Part shown: positions 17,330-26,238 of the stretch, one piece after another
Layout of the letters: each line of letters starts with the position of its first letter
Numbering within the stretch: the stretch's first letter is position 1
NCBI RefSeq assembly: GCF_026626745.1
Contig: NZ_JAPNJW010000001.1
Span: 372,001-436,000 of the forward strand
Length of the DNA stretch: 64,000 bases
Direction: 5' to 3'
Source: Nannocystis sp. RBIL2
GTDB lineage: Bacteria; Myxococcota_A; Polyangia; Nannocystales; Nannocystaceae
Position numbers and translations under genes: made by a program
The notes under the pieces: model-generated
The model's input: only the letters and a program-made list of their open reading frames with translations
The model's database searches: none
Told to the model about the DNA's origin: nothing

Positions 17330-19171
17330 GTGGATCTCGTCGCCTACCGCATCACCTTCCCGCAGCCGGGGGCGCACCTCGTCCACGTCCGCCTGGAGCT
17401 GACCGCGACCGGGGAGATCTGCCAGCTCTGGATGCCGACCTGGAGCCCCGGCTCGTACGTGCTCCGCGAGTACGCGCGCAACATCCGCACGATCGCCGCC
17501 AGCGTCGGCGACGCCCCACGAGAGATCCGCAAGCTCGCCAAGGACCGGTTCGAGCTCGCCACCCGCCCCGGGGAGCGGCTGGTCGTCGACTACACCGTCT
17601 ACGCCCACGACCTCAGCGTCCGCACCGCCCACCACGACGCCAGCCACGCCTACCTCCACCCGCCGCAGATGTTCCTCGTCCCCGAGGGTCACGCCGGCCC
17701 GTTCCGCGTCGCCGTCGAGCTGTTGCCCGGCTGGACCGCGGTCAGCCTGGCCGCCGACCCTGACCGCCAGGAGCGTCGCGGCCCCGGCCACTTCGAGGTC
17801 GATCTCCCCGACCTCGACGCCCTCTTCGACACCCCGATCGAGGCCGGCCTCCTTTCGATCACCCACCTCCCCACGCCGTGCGAGCACGTGCGCCTGGCCG
17901 TGTGGGGCGAGCCCTTCCCCGACTTCGTCCTCCCGCGCCTCGCCTGCGTCGTCGACCAGGTCGAGCGCTTCTGGCCCGCGCGCCCCTACGACCACTACAC
18001 CTTCCTCGTCCACGCCGCCGTGGGCGCGCGCGGCGGCCTCGAGCACCTCGCCGGCAGCGTCCTCGGCGTCGAACCGGAGTCATGGGCGCCCGCTGCGCGG
18101 CGCGTCCACGCGGGCAACCTCGACCGCGACGACGACAGCGAGGGCGGCGTCTACGACCTGCTCGAGCTCGCCAGCCACGAGCTGTTCCACGCCTGGAACG
18201 TCAAACGCTTGCGCCCCCGCGCCCTCGGCCCGTTCGACTACGGCCGCGAGAACTACACCCGCGAGCTATGGATCGCCGAGGGCTTCACCAGCTACTACGA
18301 CAGCCTCCTCGTCCTCCGCAGCGGCGAGATCAGCGTCAAGGCGCACCTGCAGCGCCTCGCCGAGTCGATGGGCCGCCTGCGCGACACCCCCGGCCGCCTC
18401 GTGCAGTCGCTCGAGGACTCGAGCTTCGACGCGTGGATCAAGCTGTACCGGCCGCAGGACGACAGCCCCAACGCGTCGGTCAGCTACTACCTCAAGGGCA
18501 GCCTCGTCGCACTCCTCCTCGACCTCTGGCTCCGCGAGCTGCGCCCGAGCGGCAGCGGCCTCGACGGTGTCCTCGCCGAGCTCTGGCAGCGCGGCCCCGG
18601 CCGCCTGGAGACCCGCGGACCGACCACCGCAAATACTTATTCCTATCCAGGCTTTACGGTCGAAGATCTCGAACGACTCTTGGGCGAGCAGAGCGGCCTC
18701 GGCGAGGTCCCCGGCGCCATCCGCGCCCTGTGGTCGAAGCCCATCGAGCTGGACTTCGCCTCGCTCGCGCAGCTCGGTCTTCGCCTGTCCGAAAAGCCAG
18801 TTCAACCGGGCCTCATCGATCTCGGCTTCACCCTCCAGGATCGAGCCGGCAGCCCCTGGGTCGAATTCGTGCGCACCGACTCTCCCGCCGAGCGCGCCGG
18901 CCTCGCCTCCGGGGACGAGTTGCTGGCCGCGCGCCGCCAGGGCGGCTGCTGGCTGCGCCTGCGTTCCGCCCGTGCCGCCCGCGTATGGGACCACCTGCAA
19001 CCGGGCGCCCCCGCCGAGCTCCTGATCAGCCGGCGCGAGCGCGTGCTGACGCTCCCGATCGCCTTCGCCGCCGCGCGCGGCGCCCCGCAGCTCGAGCGCA
19101 TCGGCGACGCCGATCCCGCCGCCCGTGCGCGCTTCGAAGCCTGGTCCGGCCGGCGCTGGAGCGATCCGTGA
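17330..19171 (+). CDS. M61-family metallopeptidase with PDZ-like domain
   Basis: 613 residues from GTG 17330. The N-terminal beta-rich domain (WMPTWSPGSYVLREYARNI) is typical of M61. The zinc site is HELFHAWNVKRLRP, with the third ligand region ELWIAEGFTSYYDSLL. The C-terminal 100 residues resemble a PDZ domain (FVRTDSPAERAGLASGDELLA). M61 enzymes act as glycyl aminopeptidases. No signal peptide is visible, so a cytoplasmic location is inferred. The stop overlaps the next GTG as GTGA, so it is coupled to the N-formylglutamate amidohydrolase; both remove small N-terminal or N-acyl units, hinting at peptide or amino-acid salvage. Confidence 0.9.
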   Translation: MDLVAYRITFPQPGAHLVHVRLELTATGEICQLWMPTWSPGSYVLREYARNIRTIAASVGDAPREIRKLAKDRFELATRPGERLVVDYTVYAHDLSVRTAHHDASHAYLHPPQMFLVPEGHAGPFRVAVELLPGWTAVSLAADPDRQERRGPGHFEVDLPDLDALFDTPIEAGLLSITHLPTPCEHVRLAVWGEPFPDFVLPRLACVVDQVERFWPARPYDHYTFLVHAAVGARGGLEHLAGSVLGVEPESWAPAARRVHAGNLDRDDDSEGGVYDLLELASHELFHAWNVKRLRPRALGPFDYGRENYTRELWIAEGFTSYYDSLLVLRSGEISVKAHLQRLAESMGRLRDTPGRLVQSLEDSSFDAWIKLYRPQDDSPNASVSYYLKGSLVALLLDLWLRELRPSGSGLDGVLAELWQRGPGRLETRGPTTANTYSYPGFTVEDLERLLGEQSGLGEVPGAIRALWSKPIELDFASLAQLGLRLSEKPVQPGLIDLGFTLQDRAGSPWVEFVRTDSPAERAGLASGDELLAARRQGGCWLRLRSARAARVWDHLQPGAPAELLISRRERVLTLPIAFAAARGAPQLERIGDADPAARARFEAWSGRRWSDP

Positions 19172-20139
19172 TCGAACCCGCGCTCGAGCAACTCACCGCC
19201 GAAGACGTCGGCCACTCGACGGGGACGCCGTTGCCGTTCCGGTTCATCCCCGCCGAGCGCATCACCCCGCTCGTCATCAGCCTGCCGCACGTCGGCCTCG
19301 CCTGGCCCAACGACGCCACGCGGGCGCGACCCGCGGTGGAGTTCGCCCGCAACGCCGATTACGAGGTCCACCTGCTCTACAGCCGCGCCGCCGCGCTCGG
19401 CGCCGCCGTCGTGCGCGCCGAGTACAGCCGGCTCCTCGTCGATCTCAACCGCGCGCCCGACGACGTGAGCCCCGAGATCGTCCCGGACCACCCCGCCCCG
19501 CGCCCCGATCGCCGCGGCTGGTGCGGCCCGCAGGCCAAGAACCGCGGCGTCGTGTGGGGCAACGCAGTCGGCAACATCCCCATCCTCGACCGCCCGCTGT
19601 CGTACGCCGAGTTCGCGCAGCGTCTCAGCCGCTACTACCTGCCCTACCACCGCGCGCTCGCGGTGTTGCTCGCGCGTCGACGGGCTCGCTTCGGCCACGC
19701 CATCCTGCTCGACGCGCACAGCATGCCGAGCAGCGTCCCGGGCGACCTGATCCTCGGCACCTACGAGGGCGGAGCCTGCAGCCCTGCGCTGCAGCAACGG
19801 GCGCTCGTGGCGCTACGCGCGTCTGCGGACGGTCGGTCGACGCTCTCCGTGCGCCTCAACGACCCCTACCGCGGCGGCGAACTCGTGCGCTCGTTCGGCA
19901 GACCGGAGGCCGGGCAGCACGCGTTGCAGCTCGAGGTGAATCGCGCGCTTTACATGGACGAGGCGAGATCCGCGGTGTGGCCGGAGCTCGCCGCGTTCGC
20001 GTCGACCGCCGGAGCCGCGCCCATCCGGCCCAGCCGCCCGCGTTTGGCAGCGCTGATCGACCGTGTGGAATCCCTCGTGCGCGCATTGGCGAGCGCGCAG
20101 ACCGGCCTTGGCCTCACCAGCGAAAGCGCCGCGCGGTGA
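19168..20139 (+). CDS. N-formylglutamate amidohydrolase family protein
   Basis: 323 residues from a GTG overlapping the M61 stop. The FGase fold shows VISLPHVGLAWP, YSRLLVDLNRAPDD, YLPYHRAL and the metal-binding LLDAHSMPSS followed by DLILGTYEGGACSP and YRGGELVRSFG. Members deformylate N-formyl-L-glutamate at the end of some histidine pathways, but no hut genes are nearby, so another N-acyl amino acid is possible. The last 40 residues are variable. Confidence 0.88.
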   Translation: MIEPALEQLTAEDVGHSTGTPLPFRFIPAERITPLVISLPHVGLAWPNDATRARPAVEFARNADYEVHLLYSRAAALGAAVVRAEYSRLLVDLNRAPDDVSPEIVPDHPAPRPDRRGWCGPQAKNRGVVWGNAVGNIPILDRPLSYAEFAQRLSRYYLPYHRALAVLLARRRARFGHAILLDAHSMPSSVPGDLILGTYEGGACSPALQQRALVALRASADGRSTLSVRLNDPYRGGELVRSFGRPEAGQHALQLEVNRALYMDEARSAVWPELAAFASTAGAAPIRPSRPRLAALIDRVESLVRALASAQTGLGLTSESAAR

Positions 20140-20169
20140 ACATCTTCGCCGATGCACTTCTGCAAACCC

Positions 20170-20199
20170 TTGTATCGCTCCTGCCCGAGAGGCTAACAT
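20170..20199 (+). promoter_or_regulatory. Candidate promoter for the 20238-21918 gene pair
   Basis: TTGTAT (20170-20175), an 18-nt spacer and TAACAT (20194-20199) precede a GAAGGAGAGG ribosome-binding site. Confidence 0.35.
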
Positions 20200-20237
20200 C
20201 GACCAACCGCTCTCGGCTTCGTTGAAGGAGAGGCACC

Positions 20238-20900
20238 GTGGCTGCACCCAAGAAGACCACATCCGGCAACGCCGATGCGTTTGACGACCTGCTCGGTCAG
20301 CTCGTCGACGAGCTTGCAATGACTCCGACCATGGTGCCGGAGCCCGAGCCTCCGCCACCGCCGCCGCCGCCAGAGCCGCCCCCGCAGCCTGAGACCTACG
20401 CTGCGCCCGTGCAGGAGGCTCCGCCGCCGCAGAAGCCGATCCTGGCGATGGCGTTGGGTGGCGGCCTCGCCGTCGCCGGCATCGCGGTCGCGCTGGCGAT
20501 GATTCTGAAGCCCGATCCGCCGCCCCCGCCGGCGCCGACGCCCGCGAAGGTCGAGACCAAGGAGCCCACGCCTCCGGTCCAGCCGCCGCCGGTGGCCGCG
20601 CCCAATCAGCCGGGACAGCCTGGCGTCGCGGGTCAGCCGAACGTCCCGGGTCAGCCATTGCCGGGCCAGCCGAACGTCCCGGGTCAGCCCGGCGTCGTCA
20701 CGCCCGGCCAGGTCGATCCCAACGCGCCCCCGCAGCCTGGCGTCGCCACGCCGGGCCAGCCCGATCCGAACGCTGCAGCCACGCCCGACGCGAAGAAGGC
20801 GGTCAAGAAGACCAAGAAGCCCAGCGGCGGCGGTGGAGGCGGCGGCGCCAAGAAGGCCGAGCCCAAGAAGAAGAGCGAAGTCGCCGATCCGTTCGGCTGA
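20238..20900 (+). CDS. Proline-rich single-pass membrane protein
   Basis: 220 residues, GTG start with a good Shine-Dalgarno (GAAGGAG). A short acidic head (AFDDLLGQLVDEL) is followed by a Pro/Glu tract, one transmembrane helix (about residues 70-92) and a long extracytoplasmic arm with repeats of the type GQPNVPGQP, ending in a Lys/Gly-rich tail. The layout resembles TonB-like or FHA-partner spacer proteins of myxobacteria, but no TonB C-terminal domain is visible. It is probably a trans-periplasmic scaffold. Co-transcribed with the TPR protein 25 nt downstream. Family not recognised. Confidence 0.75.
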   Translation: MAAPKKTTSGNADAFDDLLGQLVDELAMTPTMVPEPEPPPPPPPPEPPPQPETYAAPVQEAPPPQKPILAMALGGGLAVAGIAVALAMILKPDPPPPPAPTPAKVETKEPTPPVQPPPVAAPNQPGQPGVAGQPNVPGQPLPGQPNVPGQPGVVTPGQVDPNAPPQPGVATPGQPDPNAAATPDAKKAVKKTKKPSGGGGGGGAKKAEPKKKSEVADPFG

Positions 20901-20925
20901 GCAACCAGAGAGAAACGACCTGCCC

Positions 20926-21918
20926 ATGTCGATCCTGCGCGTCTCGCTGTCTGCCCTCCTCTGCACCACTCTCGCGCTGCCCACCTCCGTCGCCTGGGCC
21001 GGTCCGCCGCCTCCGCCCCCGCCGGGCGGCAACGGCGTCCAGCCCGAGGCGCCGCCCGACCCGAGCACCCTGTCTCAGGAAGAGCGCCTCACCTGGGCCA
21101 AGAGGCTGTTCGGCGAGGCCAAGGCCGCGCACGACCGCGAGGACTACTACAACTCGGTCATCCGGTTCGAGCAGGCCTACAACTTCGCGCCCGACAAGCA
21201 CATCTTCGCCTTCAACATCGGCCAGGACGCGTGGGAGCTGAAGGACTGCGCTCGCGTCAAGCAGTACCTCGAGCTGTTCCTCGTCAAAGAGCAGAACAAC
21301 GCCGACCTGCGCAAGAAGGCGCAGGAGCTGCTGCAGAAGTCCGATAACAACCCCGAGTGTGTCACCGGCGGTCCGGCAGCCGCGCCCACGCCCACGAACA
21401 ACAACAACACCTCGTCGCGCCCCGCGACCGACGAGGAGGACCCGCTGCTGCAGAAGCGCAAGAACGGCGGCGGCAGCAGCAGCGCTGAAGAGGACGACGC
21501 GCCGAAGAAGCGCGGCGTGTCCGGCCTGTTCATCGGCGGCGTCGTGCTCGCCGTGCTCGGCGTCGGCGCCGTCGGCGGCGGCATCGGCACCCTCGTGGGC
21601 GCCAAGAACCGGGCCAGCGGTATCGAAGAGGCCGCCGCGCCCGGCGGCCTCATCACGACCTTCCCGCAGGGTCAGTACACCGGCGACGTCGACGACGACT
21701 TCAACTCGCTCAAGACCCTCAACCTCGTCACGCCGATCCTCATCGCGGCGGGCGGCGCGCTGCTGGTCGGCGGCATCGCCATGATCGCCGTCGATCGCAC
21801 CAACAAGAAGAAGGGCAAGGGCTTCTACGCCGGCAAGAAGCGGCTCGAGGTCACCGGCCTCGGCGCGGCGCCTCTGCCGGGTGGCGGCGCTGCCGGCTCC
21901 TTCGCGCTGCGCTTCTAG
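20926..21918 (+). CDS. TPR-containing envelope protein
   Basis: 330 residues. Signal peptide ending around A-W-A (residues 23-25). Next come a Pro-rich stretch, a small TPR domain (YYNSVIRFEQAYNFAPDKHIFAFNIGQ), an Asn/Thr-rich linker and two transmembrane helices near residues 200-225 and 270-290. This is the common myxobacterial design of TPR proteins found near kinases or secretion systems, but none is adjacent. Together with the proline-rich protein upstream it may form a structural envelope complex. Function unknown. Confidence 0.75.
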   Translation: MSILRVSLSALLCTTLALPTSVAWAGPPPPPPPGGNGVQPEAPPDPSTLSQEERLTWAKRLFGEAKAAHDREDYYNSVIRFEQAYNFAPDKHIFAFNIGQDAWELKDCARVKQYLELFLVKEQNNADLRKKAQELLQKSDNNPECVTGGPAAAPTPTNNNNTSSRPATDEEDPLLQKRKNGGGSSSAEEDDAPKKRGVSGLFIGGVVLAVLGVGAVGGGIGTLVGAKNRASGIEEAAAPGGLITTFPQGQYTGDVDDDFNSLKTLNLVTPILIAAGGALLVGGIAMIAVDRTNKKKGKGFYAGKKRLEVTGLGAAPLPGGGAAGSFALRF

Positions 21919-21928
21919 TCGGCGCAGC

Positions 21929-21934
21929 TAGACT
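21929..21934 (+). promoter_or_regulatory. -10 element TAGACT, leaderless-type
   Basis: TAGACT ends 6 nt before the ATG at 21941. Confidence 0.45.
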
Positions 21935-21940
21935 TCACGC

Positions 21941-23524
21941 ATGGCCGTGAGCGACGAGCGGGCCCTTCTGCGGGCCCGTCTGGACCGTGAGATCGGGACT
22001 CTGGGTGTGGGGCGACCTTCCGAGGTCGCCTTCGCCTATCCGAGTCCCTATCGCGCCGGCATGTCCAGCCTCGGCTTCCAGACGCTCTACCGTCTGCTGC
22101 ACGAGCTGCAGATCGGCGCGCACCGGGCCTTCTTGCCCGACGTCTGGGAGCCGATGGCGCTGCCCTGGCCGCAGCCGAAGCGGCCGATCCTCACCTACGA
22201 GGGCGAGCGCCCGCTGTCGTCGTACCGCGTCGTCGCCATCTCCGTCGCCTACGAGCTCGAGCTCGCCGGCCTCGTCCGCCTGCTCGAAGGGTCAGGTATT
22301 CCGGTGCTGGCCTCCGAGCGCCGCGAGCACGATCCGATCCTCGTCTTCGGCGGTCCCCTCACCTTCTCCAACCCCAACAGCCTGCTGCCCTTCGCCGACC
22401 TGCTGATCGCCGGCGAGGCCGAGGATGTCCTGCCCGACGCGATCGAGCGGCTGCTCTCGCATCGCCGCCGCGAGCCTGCCATCGCCGCCGCCGCCGAGCT
22501 CCCGCACACGATCGTCGGCGAGCTCGCCCCGGGCCTGTGGCACGACATCCCCGAGCCGGCGCGCGCGAGCAAGGAGCGGGTCCCGGCCTACTCGGCGATC
22601 CTCACCCCCGATACCGAGCTCGCCGACATGTTCCTCGTCGAGCCCGAGCGCGGCTGCTCGCGCCAGTGTGCCTTCTGCGTCATGCGGATCCAGCCTGGCG
22701 GCGGCATGCGCCTGGTCGAGATCGATCGCGTCCTCGACCTCGTGCCCGAGCAGGCGCGCAAGGTCGGCCTGGTCGGCGCCGCAGTCACCGATCACCCCGA
22801 CCTCGAGCCGCTGGTCGCCAGCCTCGTCGAGTCCGGCCGCTCCGTCAGCATCTCCAGCCTGCGCGCCGATCGCCTCACCCCGACCTTCCTGCGCGACATG
22901 CAGCGCAGCGGTCACCGCACGATCACCGTCGCCTCCGACGGCATCAGCGAGCGCATGCGCCTCCTGCTCGATCGCAAGATCAAGGAAGAGCACCTCCTGC
23001 GCGCCGCCAAGCTCGTCCACGAGCACGGCTTCCACCGCCTCAAGGTCTACGAGATGATCGGCGCGCCCGGCGAGACCGACGCCGACGTCGACGAGCTCAT
23101 CCGCTTCGCGCGCGAGCTCGCGGGCATCGGTCGCCTCGCGCTGACCTTCTCCACCTTCGTCGCCAAGCGCAACACCCCGCTCGACGGCCAGGCCTTCATG
23201 GGCATCAAGGCGGCCGAGGAGCGGCTGCGACGGATCCGCAGCGGCCTCGGCGGCAAGGTCGAGATCCGGCCGCAGTCGCCGCGCTGGGCGCACATCGAAT
23301 ACTTCCTGGCCCAGCGCGGCCCTGACGCCGGTCACGCCGCGATCCAGGCAGTGCGAGCTGGCGCGCGCTACGCCGACTGGATCCGTGCCTTCGAGAACAC
23401 GCCGCCCGTCGAGCGCCCGCTCAAGTTCGGCGACGAAGCCGCGTGGGCGCGGCGGCGCGGCAAGGCGGCCGAGCGGCGCAACAAGTTCCCGCTGCCTGTC
23501 CTTGGCGCCAGCTCCGGCTCCTGA
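21941..23524 (+). CDS. Radical SAM protein with B12-binding-like N-terminus
   Basis: 527 residues. The first 200 residues resemble a B12-binding-type Rossmann domain (VAFAYPSPYRAGMSSLGFQTLYRLL ... LVFGGPLTFSNPNSLLPFADLLIAGEAED). The radical SAM site is CSRQCAFC at about residues 239-246, followed by the TIM-barrel strands (GAAVTDHP, SISSLRAD, KVYEMIGAPGETDAD). It resembles the N-terminal portion of the TIGR03960 group; the usual C-terminal partner domain is missing. It could be a tRNA- or protein-modifying methylthiolase-like enzyme; the substrate is unknown. Monocistronic. Confidence 0.85.
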   Translation: MAVSDERALLRARLDREIGTLGVGRPSEVAFAYPSPYRAGMSSLGFQTLYRLLHELQIGAHRAFLPDVWEPMALPWPQPKRPILTYEGERPLSSYRVVAISVAYELELAGLVRLLEGSGIPVLASERREHDPILVFGGPLTFSNPNSLLPFADLLIAGEAEDVLPDAIERLLSHRRREPAIAAAAELPHTIVGELAPGLWHDIPEPARASKERVPAYSAILTPDTELADMFLVEPERGCSRQCAFCVMRIQPGGGMRLVEIDRVLDLVPEQARKVGLVGAAVTDHPDLEPLVASLVESGRSVSISSLRADRLTPTFLRDMQRSGHRTITVASDGISERMRLLLDRKIKEEHLLRAAKLVHEHGFHRLKVYEMIGAPGETDADVDELIRFARELAGIGRLALTFSTFVAKRNTPLDGQAFMGIKAAEERLRRIRSGLGGKVEIRPQSPRWAHIEYFLAQRGPDAGHAAIQAVRAGARYADWIRAFENTPPVERPLKFGDEAAWARRRGKAAERRNKFPLPVLGASSGS

Positions 23525-23594
23525 GCCGGTGCGCCGGAATATCCACACCCCGCTCGCGCGTGGACGACTTTGCGGTCCGCGCGCGCGACCGTGG

Positions 23595-23600
23595 TAGCGT
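23595..23600 (+). promoter_or_regulatory. -10 element TAGCGT, leaderless-type
   Basis: TAGCGT ends 6 nt before the GTG at 23607. Confidence 0.45.
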
Positions 23601-23606
23601 CTCGCC

Positions 23607-25046
23607 GTGCAGCTCCTCGTCGCCTGGACCGTCCTCCGCACCTTCGCCGCGCTCGGCCGTCTCGAGCCCGTGGACGAGGCGCGCGAGGGCATCAAGGTCG
23701 ACGCGGCGCCCGCAGCGATCGTCGAGACCCACTGGCCCGAGACCGGCATTCGCACGCGGCCGTGGTCCCCGAGCAAGCGGATCGCCACCATGTCCAAAGG
23801 GACACGTTTGCTCGTGCGCGGCGTGGTCGCCAGCCGCGACAGCAGCGGCTGCAAGGGCAAGCCGTGGTACGCCGTCTACCCGTTCGGCTACGTCTGCTCC
23901 GAGCACGTCAAGCCCGGGCGCGAGCAGCCGACCGTCGGCCATGCCCTCGGCGAGCGCATGCGCGGCGATCGTCGCCTGCCCTACGACTACGCCAAGGTCC
24001 GCGAAGAGGGCGCCCTCATGTACCGCGGCGTCGACGGCGTGCGCACCGGCGTCGCCGCGCGCAGCCTCAGCGAGGGCATGAACCTCGCCGTCGCGCGCAC
24101 CCTCGAGGTCGACGGCGCCGCCTACGTCGAGACCGTCGACGGTCAGCTCGTCAGCAAGTCGTCGGTCGGCTGGCTCGGCCAGGGCTCCGCCTGGCACGGC
24201 GTCTTCCTCACCGACGACGCCGCGATCGGCCCTGCCTTCGCATGGTCCTCGCGCGACAAGGTCCCTGTCCTCGCCGAGCCCGCCGTCAAGGCCGCGCAGG
24301 TCGGCACCCTCGGCCTGCGCGAGCGCGTCGACCTGCTCGAAGAGACAGGCGAAGCCGACCCCGACCGCTGGTGGAAGATCGGCGAGGGCCGCTACGTGCA
24401 GGCCAAGAACCTCAACGAGGTCGTCTTCACCGCGATCCCCGAGGGCGCCCTGCGCGACAACCGGCTCGCCAGCGGCGACGACCAGTGGATCGACGTCGAC
24501 CTCGGCGAGCAGGTCCTCGTCGCCTACCGCGGCGAGCGGCCCGTCTACGTCACCCTCATCAGCTCGGGCAAGGGCTCGCCGACGCCGAAGGGCAACTACC
24601 CGATCTGGGCCAAGGTCGCGAGCATGACCATGGCCAACCAGGACTACGAGGACAACCCGTACATGGTCGAACATGTCCCTTGGGTCATGCTCTTCCAGGG
24701 CCACAACGCGCTCCACGGCGCCTACTGGCACGACCAGTTCGGCAAGCGGCGCAGCCACGGCTGCGTCAACCTCGCCCCGCTCGACGCGCGGTGGTTGTTC
24801 GAGTGGGTCGCCCCTGCGCTGCCGGCCGGATGGACCGGCTACTTGCCCGCCGACCTCGAGCGCAGCGTCGTCGTCCACGTCCGCGACTCCAGCCTCCCGC
24901 CCGACCAGGCCTTCGTTCAGGAGCGGCCGATCGGCCCGCCCGACCCCGAGGAGGAGAAGCGCAGGCAGGAGGAGGCCGACGAGCGCCGGGCCGAGGCTGC
25001 CGCAACGGCGGCGGAAGCCGTCCCGGCCGCGGCTGCGGCCGGATAG
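23607..25046 (+). CDS. L,D-transpeptidase (YkuD) with SH3-like repeats
   Basis: 479 residues, GTG start. Two SH3-like segments (about 45-110 and 225-275) precede the YkuD catalytic domain (about 295-430), whose signature HGAYWHDQFGKRRSHGCVNL holds the catalytic His and Cys. The tail is charged and Ala/Glu-rich, probably a coiled coil. Such enzymes form 3-3 crosslinks in peptidoglycan or attach lipoproteins to it. The N-terminus is hydrophobic but no clean cleavage site is seen. Catalytic residues are intact. Confidence 0.9.
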   Translation: MQLLVAWTVLRTFAALGRLEPVDEAREGIKVDAAPAAIVETHWPETGIRTRPWSPSKRIATMSKGTRLLVRGVVASRDSSGCKGKPWYAVYPFGYVCSEHVKPGREQPTVGHALGERMRGDRRLPYDYAKVREEGALMYRGVDGVRTGVAARSLSEGMNLAVARTLEVDGAAYVETVDGQLVSKSSVGWLGQGSAWHGVFLTDDAAIGPAFAWSSRDKVPVLAEPAVKAAQVGTLGLRERVDLLEETGEADPDRWWKIGEGRYVQAKNLNEVVFTAIPEGALRDNRLASGDDQWIDVDLGEQVLVAYRGERPVYVTLISSGKGSPTPKGNYPIWAKVASMTMANQDYEDNPYMVEHVPWVMLFQGHNALHGAYWHDQFGKRRSHGCVNLAPLDARWLFEWVAPALPAGWTGYLPADLERSVVVHVRDSSLPPDQAFVQERPIGPPDPEEEKRRQEEADERRAEAAATAAEAVPAAAAAG

Positions 25047-25089
25047 CGCGTCGGATCGGCGCCGGTTGACCGTGCGAGGCGCGCCCGCG

Positions 25090-25095
25090 TATGTT
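25090..25095 (+). promoter_or_regulatory. -10 element TATGTT, leaderless-type
   Basis: TATGTT ends 7 nt before the ATG at 25103. It overlaps the alternative ATG at 25091, which argues against that start. Confidence 0.45.
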
Positions 25096-25102
25096 CCGGG
25101 CC

Positions 25103-26143
25103 ATGGTTCGCGCCCCTCGCTGGCTCCTCGCGCTCCTCCTCTGTGCCGCCCCGTCGCTGTCCGGCTGCAAGACCGGGCCCGGCCTCACCAAGGTCGAGGC
25201 GCCGGCCGAGGGCATCACGCTCCGCTACGACCTCACCCCGGGCCAGGTCTACCAGGGCAGCGTGCGGCGCAGCGCCACCATCCGCGCCGCCAGCAGCGCC
25301 ACCAGCTCCTCGCAGAGCTTCAGCTTCGACCTCACCCTGACCGTGCGCGGCCCTGACGAGACCCACGGCGGCACCTCCGTCACCGCCCGCTTCAGCGCCG
25401 TCCAGGTCAAGTGGAGCCTCCCGCCGAGCTTCCCGGTCAGCGTCGCCGAGTTCAACCGCACCGCCGGCCAGCAGCTGCAGGGCCTCGAGGTCGACTTCAA
25501 CGTCGACGACAGCGGCAAGATCCTCCACATGCCCGAGCTCCCCGAAGACCTCTCGGCCGAGCTCCGCGTCGTCCTGCAGCAGGCTCTGGACGCGCTCGAG
25601 ACCGCCTTCCTCACCGTCCCCGCGCGCCCGCTCAAGGCCGGCGACACCTGGAAGGACGACAAGAAGCGCGGCCGCAAGGGCAAGCTGGGCCGCTACAGCG
25701 AGGGCACCGTCACCAGCAAGGTCGACGGCTTCTACAAGACCGGCGAGCCGCCGATCACCGTCGCGCGGCTCGTCACCGACACCGACGAGACCGAGATCAC
25801 GACCACCTCGAGCGGCAGCCACGAGGTCAAGAAGCAGTCGACGATCACCGCCCTGTTCGCCACCGAGCAGCACTACCTCTACAGCTACGTCAACGAGGAG
25901 CAGATCTTCGACGCCGGCAACACCAACACCTTCGCCAAGACCGAGGTGAACTGGGCCAAGCCGACCAGCCAGACCGGCGGCGCGCCGCCGACCAAGGTGC
26001 AGGACATCAGCGACCCCTGCCACCCCGACTACGTCGGCTCCGAGGACTGCAACGAGGCCGCCCCGCCCCCGCCCGCCGGCGGCGAGCCCCCGGCCAGCAG
26101 CCAGCCGCCGACCACCTCGGCCCCGCCGCCCTCTGGCAACTGA
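25103..26143 (+). CDS. Lipoprotein, beta-rich, DUF6263-like
   Basis: 346 residues. Lipobox S-L-S-G-C near residue 22. The body is beta-rich with the pattern seen again in the gene at 50076: an opening L-R-Y-D-L-T-P-G-Q stretch, a middle block ending in RPLKAGDTWKDD, and a Pro/Ser-rich tail. These look like paralogous envelope lipoproteins. An extracytoplasmic location is expected; ligand and role unknown. Start at 25103 rather than 25091, based on the signal peptide and promoter spacing. Confidence 0.75.
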   Translation: MVRAPRWLLALLLCAAPSLSGCKTGPGLTKVEAPAEGITLRYDLTPGQVYQGSVRRSATIRAASSATSSSQSFSFDLTLTVRGPDETHGGTSVTARFSAVQVKWSLPPSFPVSVAEFNRTAGQQLQGLEVDFNVDDSGKILHMPELPEDLSAELRVVLQQALDALETAFLTVPARPLKAGDTWKDDKKRGRKGKLGRYSEGTVTSKVDGFYKTGEPPITVARLVTDTDETEITTTSSGSHEVKKQSTITALFATEQHYLYSYVNEEQIFDAGNTNTFAKTEVNWAKPTSQTGGAPPTKVQDISDPCHPDYVGSEDCNEAAPPPPAGGEPPASSQPPTTSAPPPSGN

Positions 26144-26156
26144 GCTCGCGTCGCCT

Positions 26157-26234
26157 GTCACGAGGGACATGCTCGTAAGAGCATGTCCTTTCGTCGTTGT
26201 CTCTTCGGACATGCCCCTGAGGACATGTCCGAAA
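26157..26234. repeat. GGACATG hairpins in a convergent gap
   Basis: GGACATGCTC (26165-26174) pairs perfectly with GAGCATGTCC (26179-26188) around GTAA. A second stem, CGGACATG (26206-26213) with CATGTCCG (26224-26231), follows. They fill the gap between the DUF6263-like lipoprotein gene and alr. Confidence 0.75.
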
Positions 26235-26238
26235 GCAC

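Noticed and set aside
22292..23860. Long minus-strand open frame over the radical SAM gene
   Set aside because: Shadow frame; the plus strand carries clear motifs in this interval.
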